From contig CM039182.1 of assembly GCA_008360975.2 (NCBI GenBank), forward strand, positions 50,418,491 through 50,482,490: a stretch of DNA of 64,000 nucleotides, written 5' to 3'. How positions within the stretch are numbered: position 1 is the first letter of the stretch; each line of letters begins with the position of its first letter. The stretch is from Lichenostomus cassidix (taxonomy: Eukaryota; Chordata; Aves; Passeriformes; Meliphagidae). This document shows positions 12,701 through 26,834 of this stretch, one piece after another. Position numbers and translations under genes: made by a program. The notes beneath the pieces are model-generated. The model made no database searches. It saw only the letters and a program-made list of their open reading frames with translations, and had not been told where the DNA came from.

Positions 12701-15700
12701 AAAGTAGCTCAAACCACTCTTCACCTTTACTCGCCCAGGCATTAACCTGGGCTGTTAATGATAGCTCTGGATTGCTCTGGAAATTCTTGCAGAGCCAGGT
12801 AGGCATTCCCAAGTAAAGCCTTTTCCTGCCCTTTTCAACCCAGCTGGAGAAGCAGCCAACAGCAGGAATACAAATTTCCTTAATCAGCTAAACCAGAGTG
12901 TTCTGTGAGACTGATACTTGCAGCACTCAAAACTGGCTGTACACCACATTCAGCCACATCAAGGCTGAATCCTTCTTCACTTGTACTGCCAAATGCCTTT
13001 CCTGGGTGTCCTCACAGCTGGCTACAGCATGGGGTGAGCCTTTGGAAACAGCTGACAACCTGACTTTAGCCTGAACTCCAGCACGATCCCCCAGCTGACA
13101 GCATACACACCTCTGCTTGAAAATAGTGAGAAGTCAAACAGTTTTATCACCTTCTGAAAAGGGACAGACTTTGGAAGCACTGATACTGATATTGCTGCTG
13201 TTTGTATGCAGAGGCAAAGATCATCAACCTCCATGCACACAACTGCCCTACAGCAGCAAACTGCTTCAGTGACCCCAACTGCTCTGCACGTTTCCAGTGA
13301 AAAGTCACCTCACAGTGGAAGTGGCTGAGCACAAAGCTCAGCCTTCAGATACAAAACAAACAGCATAGTGAAATCCTGGAGACTCTCTCTGGTCTTCATC
13401 CTTTTAGTGCTGCAGCCATTTTCAGTATCCACAGTATCTCACAGTATCCAACCCAGGATGTTATTCTTAGCAATTACAGCACAGTCAGTATTTAGAATTT
13501 TTAAATTTCTTTGATACAGAAATTTCCAGACTACAGTGAGATACAAAAAAAGATTTGGGATTGGAATGTCAACATCTTAAGCAAACCCTACATAAAGATT
13601 TGTGTTTGAATGTAGTTCATACTGTTTTTGCAGAAGTGATCTCATATCTATAGTGCATATGTATATAAATAAATAGAAACATTATAAATATATACACACT
13701 CATAAATGCATAGATACATGGATAAAAAATGGCATCCTGACTTTAAATTTTAGCTGATTTTTATCTTATACAAAGTGTTTTCTACTAGGACACATACAGT
13801 TAAAGGACAGTGCAGAATCTTTTTTTTTAACAGTAATAAATAGATTATTAAAACTTTTCATTAAAAATCAGGAGCTTTTTCTATCTAGTTACTTTTACCT
13901 CAATTTCAGTCACTCCAGCACATAATACCAGCTTTATCTGCCATCACCACCTGAAAGAGGCATGAATTTGTCAGCTGCACATTTTCACATGTCAGCAGCG
14001 GTCATTTGCACTTAGAAACACTGGTGCCATATGACAGACTGTGGACTCAGACCTGCTCATTGCTGGGCAACCTCATTACTTACTGTGAGATGCAACTTTC
14101 AAATTTCACAGCATTGCACAAATATATTTTACAAAGCACTGGAAAGGTCACACCCCAAATCTTAACTGGAATAACTAAGCCTCACAAATGCCGGGTGAGA
14201 CATCATTTTGCTGCTGCATTTCGCTTTATAACATCTACAAGCTCTTTCTTAAGGATGAATAAAACAACAGCAATGGCACCTGGGCAATATATTTTAGAGA
14301 GGCTTCAGCCCAGTTGCCAAATAGGAGACAATTACTCAGAATAGAATGACTGAGCAGCTTCATTTGACTGCAGTTGTCTAAAGACCCAACACGAGGCTTG
14401 TGGCAATACCCAGGCTGTGAAGAACAGTGAAGAAAGCAGCAGAGCTGACAAAGCCCCCACTGTTTACAGGCTACTTTTAAGTTGAGCTATTTGCTAAAGG
14501 GTAAAGCTCTGTTAATGCAAATACATTTTCAGTACCCAAGCTAGTTCAGTAACCTTTCCATGGCACTGCTCTCTACCATGCTGATACACACCATCCCACA
14601 AAAATTCCTTCTGTTAGATGGAAGTGTTTGGAAAATGAAGATAGTAAGAATTTGAAACATTCAGCTACACTAATGCAGGATCAATATAAATAAGTCAGGG
14701 AGTCTCAAACCACAGGAAAGAGCCTTTGTGTTTGTTTCAAAACCCCAAAGGTTAATTCCTTAAGAAGTAATAAATGAAAACTGCAACCGATCAAAAATTA
14801 TTTCCTAGCAGTTTTTCTTGATATTTTTCAGTCCAGGAGGACTACTTGAAAAACATTCATAAAGATTCATGAAAGCATCCTAATAATCTATCTTCTTAGG
14901 ATACAGGGGGATGCTGGTATGAATAGTTTAAGCTACTTTCAAGCATTGAGAAGATTATGAAATCTTTCTTTTGCATAACTAGCGAAGTGTAGATATAGAG
15001 AAAGAGCTAATTTCTTTTAGGGGAAGTCTTAAAACTATTAATGAAGAAAGTGTTGAATGAATAAAATGTACAAACACAAATACAGTCTAGAGATTATATT
15101 CATTATCTAAAATAAAGCATCAACTTTCAAAACCGGTTCAGAGAAGGACTATCCTTCAACATATTCCAAGTTACTTCTCAAGCTTTTCAAGTAGATATAA
15201 AATTTACAAATATCAGTAATTAACACTAAAATATGTTATAGGCTTTGAAATTAAAGCATGTTGCATGCTTGGCTGCTGTATCCTGCTTACACAGGCTAGG
15301 TTTGAGACAAAGTTTCCCCACAGGCCAGATGGACACAGCAATACTGGAGTTTTGGCTTTCTCTGTCCTGTGAGGTAGAGTTCACTTCCAAGGACAATTGG
15401 GGTGTACTCTCCTATATAGCTTAATGCTGGTAGAATTATCTGTTCCTCTGACAACATCCCTGATATCTTTTGTGTCTTGATTTTAGGTCTTTCCAACTAA
15501 AAGTTGCAATTTTTCTCAGGGCATTGAGAGATGGCTGGTTTTCATGGATGAATTTGGCTCTTCTGACCATCATGACTATTGGAGAATTACCTGCAGTGGG
15601 AGAGGGAAGGAGGTCACAGGGGCCTGATCCAAATAGTACTTTGTCAACCTAGGCTTAAATACCTTGATATTAAAACTGAGCCTGTCTCATATGTTCCATA

Positions 15701-16020
15701 CATCCAAATTGACCAAGGAAACTGAGACAGTAACTCAAACCATGGATTCTTAATGGACTTCACTGATGATTAGGTTGGAAGTGAAAAAGGAACTGCACTC
15801 TCACTCTTACTCCTGTGCAATGAGAGCTTTACAAATTGGTGACAGCTCTGCTAAATTGGATTTAGTACAGTGTTATTTCTTTTGACAACAAAACAAAGTC
15901 ATGGCCAAAGGGAGCCTTTGAAATGCACTGTAACAAGTTCTTCTGCCAGGTTCTTACTTATATAATTAGACTTCTTGATAGAAGCAACCAAGTGGAACCA
16001 GGCTTGCCTGAAGTGCAACA
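12701..16020. other. Non-coding stretch with small repeats
   Basis: The first 650 bases are GC-richer but show no recognisable element. Three short copies of a CAGTATCYCA-like word lie in a row at about 13423-13449. A POU octamer (ATGCAAAT) is at 14515-14522. A small hairpin (AAGCATG, loop TTG, CATGCTT) is at 15254-15270. A 112-codon frame at 14006-14344 has no recognisable domain and its length is expected by chance. Confidence 0.5.
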
Positions 16021-16023
16021 TAC

Positions 16024-16163
16024 CTACCTGCTTTATATATATATATATATATATGTCCAGGCTCTCTTTCAATGACCTTATATATAAATATTTTTTTTTA
16101 ATATATAAAAAAAAGCAGGTAGATATATATATATATATATATGGTCATAGAAAGAGAGCCAGG
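16024..16163. repeat. Interleaved inverted repeats with two (AT)10 tracts
   Basis: Two modules face each other. Module A (CTACCTGCTTT, 16024-16034) is followed by exactly ten AT units (16035-16054) and then module B (16057-16077, core GGCTCTCTTTC). After an AT-rich core (16078-16111) comes the exact reverse complement of A (16112-16122), again exactly ten AT units (16123-16142), and then the reverse complement of B (16143-16163, 19 of 21 positions matching). The order is A-B-A'-B', so the two stems cannot both form in one simple hairpin; they would make a pseudoknot-like pairing. The AT tracts and the core (TTATATAT facing ATATATAA) are themselves self-complementary. Short open frames with Tyr-Ile repeats here are by-products of the AT tracts. 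Confidence 0.9.
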
Positions 16164-17440
16164 ATCCCATTTCCTCATACCTAGTCTATTTCCAGACAAT
16201 TGGTATTAGGCTCTCTAGATACTTATTCCATTGGACAAATGGACAGAAATAAGAGTCAGTTCTCCTTTGCACTGTATTTGGTATAATGACATGCTTTGGT
16301 GAATACTAGGAACAGATCCTCACCAGGACAGAGCAGTGAGATGCTTTCCTTAAAATCGCTTAGAGGAAATGCTTGAAAAAAGGTGCAAGTAATAGGTGGT
16401 CTGATTGAAAGTCTGCTTTCTGTAAGACCTCATGAACTGCTCTCACCTTCCAGAAGTGAACAAGTATCCTTTACACAATGCTAAATCAGAAGTCAGAGTA
16501 CTTAGGGATCACTGGGAGTGTCAGTGAAAAGGCTTCTCAGTGTTGTCAATCCTCACTGAAACTTTCACATTACTACAGTGAATCTGTTAATTTCTGCTGG
16601 TTGAGACAATCAGATTTGCAGGCATATAAAGATAACCAGAAATAAAACTTCTTATGCATCAAAACATATCCAGCACCCCAACTGATGAGCAATAAGCTGA
16701 AATTTTTCAGGATCAAGAATAAGATCAGACTTTACTCACTTTACATAAGTGCAGTACTATGCTGTGTCTATATAGTCAAATATATTTGACATATTAAAAA
16801 ACGTATTTATCATAGAGGCTATGTTACTTACTATCTGAGCCTTCAAAATCATTATAAATCTCAGTTCCCACTATCTCAAAAGGACATTAAGAGGCATCAA
16901 TAACTAGAAGCAACCTCCCCACGTAATTTTCACAAATGGAGGTTTGCTCAACTTACTTTTCTTATTTACAGACCTACCTATCAAACTATAAAGAAGACCA
17001 TGATGACTATTTCTAATCCACTCAAGAATGGTACAACACAAACCCTTTGAAAAAACCTGCTGACTTCAAGCATAAATCTGCTGTCAGTGAACATTTCAAT
17101 TTACAGAATATGCCTCCACAGAGAATCAGTCAGCTAGATTGTTTCATTCTGCAAAAAGTTTCTCATTTCCACTGCTTTGGCACTTCACAATGAAGCAATT
17201 ACTGGGGGTGTAAAATGTTCTGCCCTGCTGTCTAGGTCCATGTTTTAATGGGAAAAGATGAATTAAATATTCTGAAACACATTTATTTCCCAGCTGTGGC
17301 ACACAACACTTCGATAAGAAATAAATTCTTAGATGTGCTCCAGTTGTCTAGTTAGTCACATCATTCTTTTCTGTTATCCATGTTTCCCTTGTACTTGTGT
17401 TTGTCAGACTTTCAATGCAAGTCAAAATCTCCTAACTAAA
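16164..17440. other. Non-coding stretch, nothing recognised
   Basis: No open frame of note, no repeat and no RNA gene is visible. A nine-base echo of module B of the preceding structure (AGGCTCTCT) occurs near 16209, which is short enough to be chance. Confidence 0.5.
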
Positions 17441-17466
17441 TATAGAATCATCAAGGTTGGAAAACA
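17441..17466 (-). mobile_element. Possible tiny CR1 3'-tail remnant
   Basis: The words TAGAATCATCAAGGTTGG and GGAAAA match the extreme 3' end of the CR1 subfamily also seen at 52.4 kb, in the same minus orientation. Only about 25 bases are recognisable and the sequence after them no longer resembles CR1. It may be an extremely 5'-truncated insertion or the last trace of a decayed one. Chance similarity cannot be excluded. Confidence 0.4.
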
Positions 17467-20400
17467 GATGTATACACACTATATATTTTTTACTATTTTT
17501 GTCTGTGGTTTAATTTGCTAAGTAAATAAAAAGAACTCAAACTAAAGTAGGCATCAAAATATGATCCAATCCTAAGATCCACATAATTTCTGAAATCATA
17601 TATCTCTTAAGTACTAGTATTCTTCAGTTCTGCAAGCAGTAGGATTTAATTAAATTTCACTCCTAAACAGTTTAATTTAACAAAGTGTCATTTAAAAAGA
17701 TTAGTTTACATAATTATATCTTAAACTTACTACTGAATCAAATGTAAGGTTTCTTCTTTGGGTTTGGCTTTTTGTAAGTGAGACAAATTTCAAGGGTAGA
17801 TACATCTTTTTACAGCTGGCAGTAAAATTAGAGACATTAATAACTCCACCTCCTCTTTCTGGATTTCATGAAAACTAATTAAAAAAAATAAAAAAAAAGA
17901 AAGTAGACACCACCTATTATAAGTTTCTTTACTTCCTTGGCAAAACTAAAATTCATATGTCAAAGCCATGCCTTGTAAATACAGTAGTGTGGGGATTTTT
18001 AAAGGAACTCCAGTACAAGTTCAATAGTACACAGCAGGAGGATCTGGGGTACTTCAACACATAATTCTGTAAAATACCCTTCATCTTGACGCTTTTTAAG
18101 TCAGGAGAGGCACAGGCCTTCAGACAATAAGAATGAACCCCAAATCTGTTATCCTGCAGGTTTGGAGCTTTCTGCAGACAGCATCTCTCTATGAATCTCA
18201 GTGCTCTTCCCCCATCCTGGTGAGCACAAGCAACAGAGCAACAAGCTGCTTGTTCCAAAGGAGGGACTAAAATTAAGCAGGAGAATGTAGGAAGCAACTT
18301 CTCTCCCCAGGACAGTTGTCACTGTTGCTTTTATGTTATTGTGAAATTGGGAATAAAGAGACAGGTGAAGCTAATGACAAGAAGCCCATACCAATCCAGT
18401 GATTAATAACCTGAAGTCAGGAGCAAGGGCTACAATAGGTCAATACTGCCTAAAAGACCACCTGCAAAACAGTCTAGACACAGCTAATGGGAAGCAAGAC
18501 TGTCTTTGTCAATGGCATTGAGTTCCTCCTTCTTTCCCCTCCATTTTAACCAAACTTTGAACAGATGACTAAGACTGAACTTAGAGACTATCTGGCACTT
18601 GAAGCATTGTATATGTTTTCCTCCTGATCCACAAGAAAAGGCAGTCCTTGATGTGAATGTTAAAGCCAGATGGAGAGTGGCTGTACCTACCTTTCTCTTG
18701 CCCTTTTCCCACCACATAAGGGAAGGATTAATAAGCCTGATACCTGCCTATGGGCAACAGGGCTGAATCAATTTTCCAAGCTATTCTCTGAGACAAATCC
18801 AAAGCAATTATGCAAATTCCAGCAGAATATTACACATGCTTTAGTTTATTTTATGAGCTCCATCTTGGGAAGAGCCAGAAGCTGTCTTAGACTGGTCTGT
18901 ATTCTTTATCTTCCTGTGAAAGGGGAAGGTGCAAACAACATTTCATACAGTTGGTTTTGTTGTCTATTCAATTCTTTGTGGCAACCAATAGTTGAAGTTC
19001 TTGTAGGAATCTGATTTAATTAATCCCATTAATTAGATGTAAATACACTTCCTGAGATCTAGAGAGTGACGTTACCCTGACTAAAAGCTGCTTCCCAGAT
19101 ACCTATTATGAAAACCTGTGATTATGCTAAGAGTAAACACTAACTGGAAAATGTATTGTTAAGGATATAGAATTAAAAAGAAGAGCACATTTTAAAGACT
19201 AAATTTTTCTTTATACTGATTGACAACTGAAGAGAAGGGATCCATGAAAAAAAGTCAGTTTTGTAGTGATTTTTTTAAGTCTTACCTTTGCAATTGAACA
19301 ACAGTGAAATGCAATGAAAGAGAAATAGCAGAACTGAAGTGTATCAGGAGCAAAATTATCATTGCCTGAATTTTTTTCAAGATTGGGACTGTGAAGCAAA
19401 TATTCTTACTCTTACAAGTTATTCTTACAAGGAGATTGCCTTGTGCAGCATTCAGTAGATGCTTTCCAATAAATAAAACTGAATTTTTTATCTAACTTTC
19501 TCCATGAAGCTGTTTCATTGCTAATTCAACTCTGTGCTAGCTCAAATATATCTTCACATGGGACTGTGATTTTTAAATCAAAATTCATAAAGAAATATTA
19601 TTTTAACAGCTACAAAAATGAAAATGAAACCCAGCTGACCATGAAAAAACAAGTTTTTTATGTTTAAATTAGATTCAATTCCTGGACTTTCTAAAATACA
19701 TTGTCTAATTTGGTGCATATTGAAACCATGGAAGTTTCAATTTGACTCATTTAAAATAAAAATTTAGTTTGTCCCTTGATAGAAATCTTTTAGAAATATA
19801 AATCTTTTTCATATTTGTAACATTAGAGAGCATTCTTTCTGGAAATGGTGAACAAAAGAAATAGAAAAACCACTGCACATCGAGAATCAGTTTTAATGGA
19901 ATGTTGCTGATGATAGGATCATTGCCAGTAAACATCTCTGCACGCTCTGAGGCAGACTCCAAGAAAAACAGTCACCAGTACAATGTGCCAAACAGCTGCT
20001 AATCCACTCCAGCAACAGACCATAAAATTGCACAAGGTGGGTTTAGATGGAATTTCAGGAGATGGGCATAGAAGGTTATCTGGAAAAAATGAATATGCAT
20101 TAGTTGGTGTAGATGATGCACAGATGTGCTCACACCAAACCTTGGTTTTGTTTTATAGCCTGTGAGAAAAGTTAACTTTGTCAGCAGCTTTCATTGCTGT
20201 GGTGGCTTCAGTAAACAGTGCTCAAGAAATTAATTTCTCATCATTGTGTTTTGAAGTAAATTGATTCAAAATAATCAGAACTCAAATTGCCAGACAAGAC
20301 AGCAAATTGAGGCAGGCTGCCTGAGTCTACACACAATCATCTCTTCCTCTCAGTGCGAATCCACTGAAATAATACATTTTTTTAATAGGGTATAGTGAAA

Positions 20401-22035
20401 ATTGAGCTCTAAAAGTGGTTTTGCTACCTTATTTAACACCACTTAAAGTTTCTATTTTTCAGTATTAGAAAATTGTATGAGATTTTTCTTAAATAAATTC
20501 TGCTTCAAAGTTCTTTACACCCCTGAAACAGAATGGTAAAATGCTGCCAAACCTAGTAGTCCCTAGAATCATTATTATGATATTATTATTATTATTAAGA
20601 ACAAACTTTTGTTACACAAAACAGCAATTTTATATTTTCAAGACCGTGAAATTACAGTTCTTGGAGTAAGCAGATTGATGCAATACTTTCAATACTCAAG
20701 AGATCTCTCCTTTCCAAAGACTTCTCTGTTCCAAGGCTAATCCAATATATCAGAAAAATAATAAAGACAAATGTTAGTGTGGACTCATGACTGGAAATAA
20801 TAATGACAAAAACTGCAAAATGCTGGATTTTTCCTGACCACATTAATCATGTTATTCAGTGCATTATACTCTAAATTATGTCAGCAGAGTAAAATTGTAC
20901 ATTCCATTGAATTATGGGGAAAAATAAAATCATAATTTTTTTTTATTTATTTTTTCAATATACAGAAGGAAAACATATATGTAAATCAAAAGTATCTTCC
21001 TAGTCTTCAAAACTTTCAAGATCTCAATATGTTTCTAAGGCAATGTAAGTTCCGGAAAAATTACTAAACAAGTTAACAAAGGGTGACAATATCCACCATT
21101 ATTGCTCACCTAACCCTGCAGCAAATTTTCCTGTTGCCTGTTTTCCCTTAACGGTGTCTGGGCACTGTCCGGGAAATTGGTAGCTGATAGGAATCAAAAC
21201 CATGCTGGGAAACAGGCTAACAGATAAATAGTGTGGATGGTCACAGGCCAGTGCATTAACAACTTCCCCAGCTCTATTTTAATTAGTAAAATAGTTGCAG
21301 AAGCTTATTTTATAAGCTCTGCATCTGTGCTGCGTTGCAATTCAAGAACATTGATGATGGGGCCCCCAACCCTGGAATTACTGAATGGTGATGGTGAAAA
21401 CACAAACCAATCCAATTTAAAGCAAAAAAGGATATAAAACATTGCTGAACAGATATTGGTTTGATAGCTGCACTGATATGGCTCTGAAACAATTTTTTTC
21501 CCTTCGAAAGTGAGTTTGTCAATTTTCTACAATTCCACTTGGACTTTTCTAACAGCCAAACATGGTGGCTTTCAGGCTTTTGCACAAGGACTGAGACACA
21601 GAGGGCTTATACTACAGATTTAGTCTTCTTAAAGGATATTTTGTTTGAAATAGTCTCCATTTCATGAAAGATTTGTATTAAAATTGCATTGATCATGTAG
21701 GAAGGCATGATAGTAAAGAGTTTTACATATAAAAATATACTATTTGCTTATCTGTGCAGAAAGGGAAGAAAGGAAACCCTTTATTTTAAAAGCACAGTGG
21801 TAAATATCACAGCTAGTAGCACTTGTAGAATATCAGTCTACTAGTCAAAACCCCAAAATCCTAATTTTCTTTTAATCCTGAAGAGAAATCAGAATAAGAA
21901 TACGGATGCTCTTGATACACTGATGAAAAATAAATATAAGTAGGAAAACATATATTTGCTGTTCAGTCTTCCCTTCACAGAAAATCTTGTAACCGTGGCT
22001 GAAGTGACTTAACTCCTTACTGACTTGTTATTCAG
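17467..22035. other. AT-rich non-coding stretch
   Basis: No gene is supported. An interrupted ATT tract is at 20571-20597 and T/A-rich low-complexity sequence is at about 20935-20957. Two 114-codon frames (17953-18297 minus and 18670-19014 plus) show no domain. On the minus strand a strong donor-like AAAG|GTAAGA lies near 19289, but the acceptors upstream of it are weak. Confidence 0.5.
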
Positions 22036-22322
22036 CATCACAGAACCACAGAATGGCTTGAGTTGGTAGGGAATGTTAAAGAGCATCTATTTCCAACCCC
22101 TGCCATGGGCAGGGGCACCTTCCAATGGGTCAGATTCCACTGACCAATCTCCAGCTTCCCTGGGCAACCCAGTCCAATGTCTTACCACCCTCATAGTAAA
22201 ATTTCTTTCTAACATTCAATCTAAATCTACCTTCTTCCAGTTGAAGATGTTTGTTCCTTTTCCTGTCAGCACAGGCCTTGGGAAAAAAGTCTTATATCTT
22301 TCCTATAAGCATCCCTCTTTCT
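22036..22322 (-). mobile_element. CR1 retrotransposon, 3' fragment
   Basis: This fragment starts at low coordinate with a decayed tail (CACAGAACCACAGAATGG). It continues with 'CCCTGCCATGGGCAGGGGCA', 'CTTCCCTGGGCAAC', 'CTAACATTCAATCTAAATCT' and 'CCTGTCAGCACAGGCC', which are CR1 3'-region landmarks. It reaches about 40-80 bases further toward the element's 5' side than the copy at 2.8 kb. Orientation is minus. The longest open frame in the window, 184 codons from 22073, begins inside this fragment and reads antisense to it, so that frame should not be taken as a gene. The tail is more diverged than that at 2.8 kb. Confidence 0.93.
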
Positions 22323-25300
22323 TCCCACATGTACCTCTTCCTCAAAATAGAACAGATCTACTGACTGCAAAACATATCCACTGCTCTTCACCTTATAACT
22401 CTAAAATGTCCATATCTGAAATGTTAGTATTTAAAAATATCTTTTTTGTTTGTTTGTTTTATATACAGGGTCTAGAGGGAGGTGATGAGAGGTTGGATAC
22501 AAGGGCTACTGGCCAGAGATCCTGCTGTGCTTTAGAGCTGCCAAAAGACAGCAGAACTTTCCAAGACTGTGCAGCAAGAATTAGTAAAATTAGCCATGAT
22601 AAGACATGCAAGTGTAATACAGAGTGAAAAAGGTGGAGATGGATGGGTTTTTGACTTGATGACTCAGGGAGGCTTTGGGGAGAGATCCCAGCCTTTTAAG
22701 TGGAAAGTAAGCAACTACATTCACTTTTTCTTTTTTATTTATACTCCTGTGCAAAATATTTCCTGAGCTGTTCATTATATTACCATTATATTCCCAACAT
22801 GAATTTTTTGCAGCAACCTTAATGAGAAAAAGAAATAGTTGCCCTCATCAGTATATCATAGTACTATAAAGATGAAGCAAATTGAGATATTACTAAAAAA
22901 AAAGAAATTTGCATTCATTCACACGAAGGGCTCTTTAACCCTTGCAATCACACATGAGCTAATTGTTTTTATTTTAAATTTATTATTTTTTATTTGAAGA
23001 CCTTATCTGTTATTCACAAGAGACTACGAAAAATGTTAAAAACTCTTGTACCCGAGTTCTGAAACTCTGCATTTTTCATACTAGTTTCTGTCAATTGAAA
23101 TGTTTCTTGTAGACGAGCAGATGCACAAAAGATTCACTCCTTTGCATAAATATGAAAGCTTGAGGTCTGAGGGAAATGAGAGGGAAAGAAGAGAAATTTT
23201 ATTTGTGACTTAGCAAGGACTTATTTTAATCTTCTAGACTAGCTTATTAACATCACAGAAATACATGAATTTCTCCCTCATGGCAGGTTTAACAGCAGTT
23301 CTTACTGTACACTCAATGTTGAAACTCAACAGCGAAAGTTGAAAATTGTCTTATTTTCTCCATTAATACAACTGATGACATTCATAAAGTGAATACCTAG
23401 CCAGTTAAATAATATTTTTTAAGAAAATATACAGCACAATTTTTAAAAACCTCAGTAATTAATGTACTAAGTCCATCTATATATTGTATTCAGAACTCCA
23501 TTTTTATTAGAAAAAGCTGTTCTGCAATTTATTTTTTTCTCATTTGCTTCAATTATTGTGCAAGATCAGTGGTGTCAACAGTGAATACTATAATGCAGAA
23601 GGATTAATGATACTCCCCAATTATTTAGGGCTTTTGTAACTGGGATTTCATCTTGTTGAAGCCAGGAGACCATGTTTTGTAATCATATGTCAGATATGCA
23701 AGCAAGTGGAACAGGAAGAAAACAAGTATTAAAGCTGAATAACACTCACACAATGCATGTATCACCCAGAGAAAGCAAATAAATGAATCTTTTAAGAAAG
23801 AAGCCTACATGAAAAAAAGTTAAGTGGGAATACTGTATTATATTTATTTCATTTTTAGTGTTGCTATCATATAAATATTAGTGTATTAAATTATTATCAC
23901 TCATATACAGATTTACATATATTCTTTCCTCAATTCTGCAATTTGTAATGCATAACCTTTCTTCTACAACAGTCCCAGAGGTACTAAAATTGCCCATGCA
24001 TTTTAAATGTAGGTAGGAAGGGCAGCTAAAGTGTTTCTCCAAAGAGCCTATTCTCTAATATTTGTCTCAAGATGCTCCTCTACAGAGAAAATTTTATTCA
24101 GTATTTTGTCTTCTAAAATTGCACGTTTCTAGCAACACGATCTGTTTTGCCTGCTTGAAATAAGTACATTATTTTTCATGTAGTTTATTTTCAATACAAT
24201 TCACTAAAATTCAGTGTTCAGCCATTCTGTGAATTTGATGACCTGGTTGGCAAGAGAGAGAAGAAAGAAAGGCTCCCTCTTCCAGGATATAGCAGTTTAC
24301 CCAGAATTGTCATATGGCCCCAGCACACCAATGGAACCACTTCCCTCAACACAGGATATATCTGAGCCATAATCATCTTCACCAGCTTCTGGAAAAACAC
24401 TGCTCTTACCTGCACGTTTTTGGTAAGTAGATCTACTTCATGGCTTGTCAAAGGGGTTGGTTTAGTTGCAGAGTTCCCTCTGCATGGTCAAAAATGACAA
24501 AAAGTGTGGTTTTTATAAGCAGGTTTTAGCAGCTGAGAGGGATTTTCTAAATCTAACATGTAATTAATTCAAGTGCAGTTTAACAACCATACTGATTGAT
24601 GTTTAAAAGTCAGTCTGGAATGAACCAAAGACAGAACATGACCTAGAACCTTTCAAACATATGAGAAACTGATACATCATGTAAATGTTTTCCTTCTCTC
24701 CACTAATTCCTAGCTCTTTCAAGCAAGCTGCCTTCATCAAAACAGATTGTGCGTTCTGTCACTTGAAATGTTTCTTGAGGAAGAGTGACGTGGTTTCTAC
24801 AAATGCTTAGTCTTAGAGAAGCATAACTGATAGTCTTTTCAGGAGATTTATTTCTCTCTTGAGTCAGTAAAAAGTTGACAGTTACAGAGGTTTTCTAAGA
24901 AGAGTAATACTGCATTCTGCATTCTTCATTCTGCTTGCTGTAAAATGTGTATCTGAAACCAAGAACACACTTTCTACTCCTTCTCTTTCAACTTGGATGA
25001 CATTGTTCCTGATTTACACTTGTAAGTAAAGAAAAAAAGGCTTTGTATAAACAGTACTGCCAAATTCATCACGTGAATTGATTTAATTCAGGATGATTTA
25101 GGGCAATAAATAAGACAGATTGTGTGTTCACAGTGAACCATTCTTGTTTAAAAAGGATGGATTGTACTGCATCTTCAAATAGATTAAGGAATATAAAAAA
25201 ATAACAGTGATGTTTTTTTCTTTAAATACAGGAATGGGGAAATAAAGCCAAACCCATACCGTGTAAAAACCAAACATCAATAGCCTTTGGAAGTTTTTTT

Positions 25301-26796
25301 TTAGGATTTCCATCAATTTTCTATGACCAGAGAAAACAAATCTGCAATCAGGACTCCTAAACTTTTTCATTTTTCTTTTCTCTCTTGCTTAATCCAATTT
25401 AATTCTGTTTTTCTATTTTCTTCAATAAATTAAGGGAAAGATTGCAAAATATGGAAGAAGAGCCAAATAAGATCATAAAAAATGTTCAGACTTGCTGCAT
25501 TATGTTCCATTTCTCAAATTTCTTCATAAAATATGGAAAATACTAGCCTTCTAATAGTGCTGTTTATTATGTTTCTTTGAACAAAAACAAGTCAGAGCAT
25601 AAATGTCAGATATGTACTTCATATGAAAGAAACTCATATAACTGCTTTGTGCCTGTAAAATTCATGATGCTTCATATGTCAAATAAACTCATTTGCTTTT
25701 ATTGATGTGTTGGCACTAAATAGCTGTATACTATTTTAGAGTACAACTCCAAGAATAAATGCAACCAACCCTTCAGGTGGGAGACTAGCATAATTTCTTT
25801 TCTAAATTGGGAAATATTTATATGACATATACTGATTAAATCCTGATATTGGATAATTCCAGGTATTGATGGGCTCTGACTTCTACTTCACCCTCTTGCT
25901 CTTCTCCTACCTATCAGAAGCAACTCAAAAACGAAATCAAGTTTTAAATTGCTACCTCAGAGACAGGTGTTTGAAATCCAGTAAAAATGACCGATGTCCT
26001 TTATAGAGAAGGTCAATATTTTATACCTGTACTTAGCAGCTCATAATAATTAAATGAGCCTTATTTCAAGATGCTGGTTAATGAGAATGTGCAAATTAAC
26101 TGTGAGTTAGAATGACATTCTCTCAGTGTTTTTATTACATCAGCCCTCTTTATTGCTTGATATTTCTATTGTAAATTAACACTGAAGGTATTTTTTTCAG
26201 CAGAAGTTTATCAAATTCAATTTTCTAAACTTCAGGTTGAAGATCTTTTGGTAAAAATACAACTAGATTTTATTTGTCTTATACTTCACTCCTTTAAGGA
26301 GCATCTTTATTCTCACAATGGTTCAGTGGGCTATACCTTTTTTATATACATTCCCAGAATTCCAGCTGGGTTAGATCCATATAATTCCGTTATCTGAAGG
26401 GATGCAGGCAAATGCAAAGTATCAATAAGTAATTCAGAAGGCTCCAGAGGAGTTGCTGTACATTATATGGAGTCTAACTTGCAGCAGTCTTCCTAAAGCA
26501 CAGTATTTGGAAACCTCCAAGACATAAAAATACTCTCCAAAAGCCAAAACTCACATTCGCGTCTCCTACTTGGTCTTCTCTTTTGAAAATTCTGAGACGG
26601 TTTTAAACATATCAGGGAATATTAGATGGCAGAGCTCCCATTTGCTTTAATCAGGCTCAAATTTTGTCCTTTAAAATCATGCTTACTTGCATACACACAA
26701 AACATGCTTCAACTTTTTGTAACAGTATTACTTGTAACTGTATAACAGCTAAAATTAATAGAATTAAAAATATTTATTTTTATACCTTTAAGAATT
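22323..26796. other. Non-coding stretch with a TTTG tract
   Basis: A TTTG-type tract lies at 22442-22460. It is followed at once by an acceptor-like ACAG and about 50 open codons, but no good donor follows. Around 26030-26190 the sequence has many TAAT words and no visible repeat, in the manner of a small conserved element. Nothing else is recognisable. Confidence 0.5.
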
Positions 26797-26834
26797 CTAC
26801 AATTTGATGTAGCAACTCTACAATTTGATTTAGC
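26797..26834. repeat. Two-copy tandem duplication, period 21
   Basis: The word CTACAATTTGATGTAGC is followed 21 bases later by CTACAATTTGATTTAGC, a 17-base match with one mismatch. This is most simply a small slippage duplication of moderate age. It has no coding meaning that I can see. Confidence 0.85.

Noticed and set aside
15975..16184. 69-codon frame with Tyr-Ile runs
   Set aside because: It is produced by the two (AT)10 tracts.
22073..22627. Longest open frame, 184 codons, as a possible gene
   Set aside because: Its first part is antisense CR1 3' region and the rest has no domain; length comes from chance continuation.
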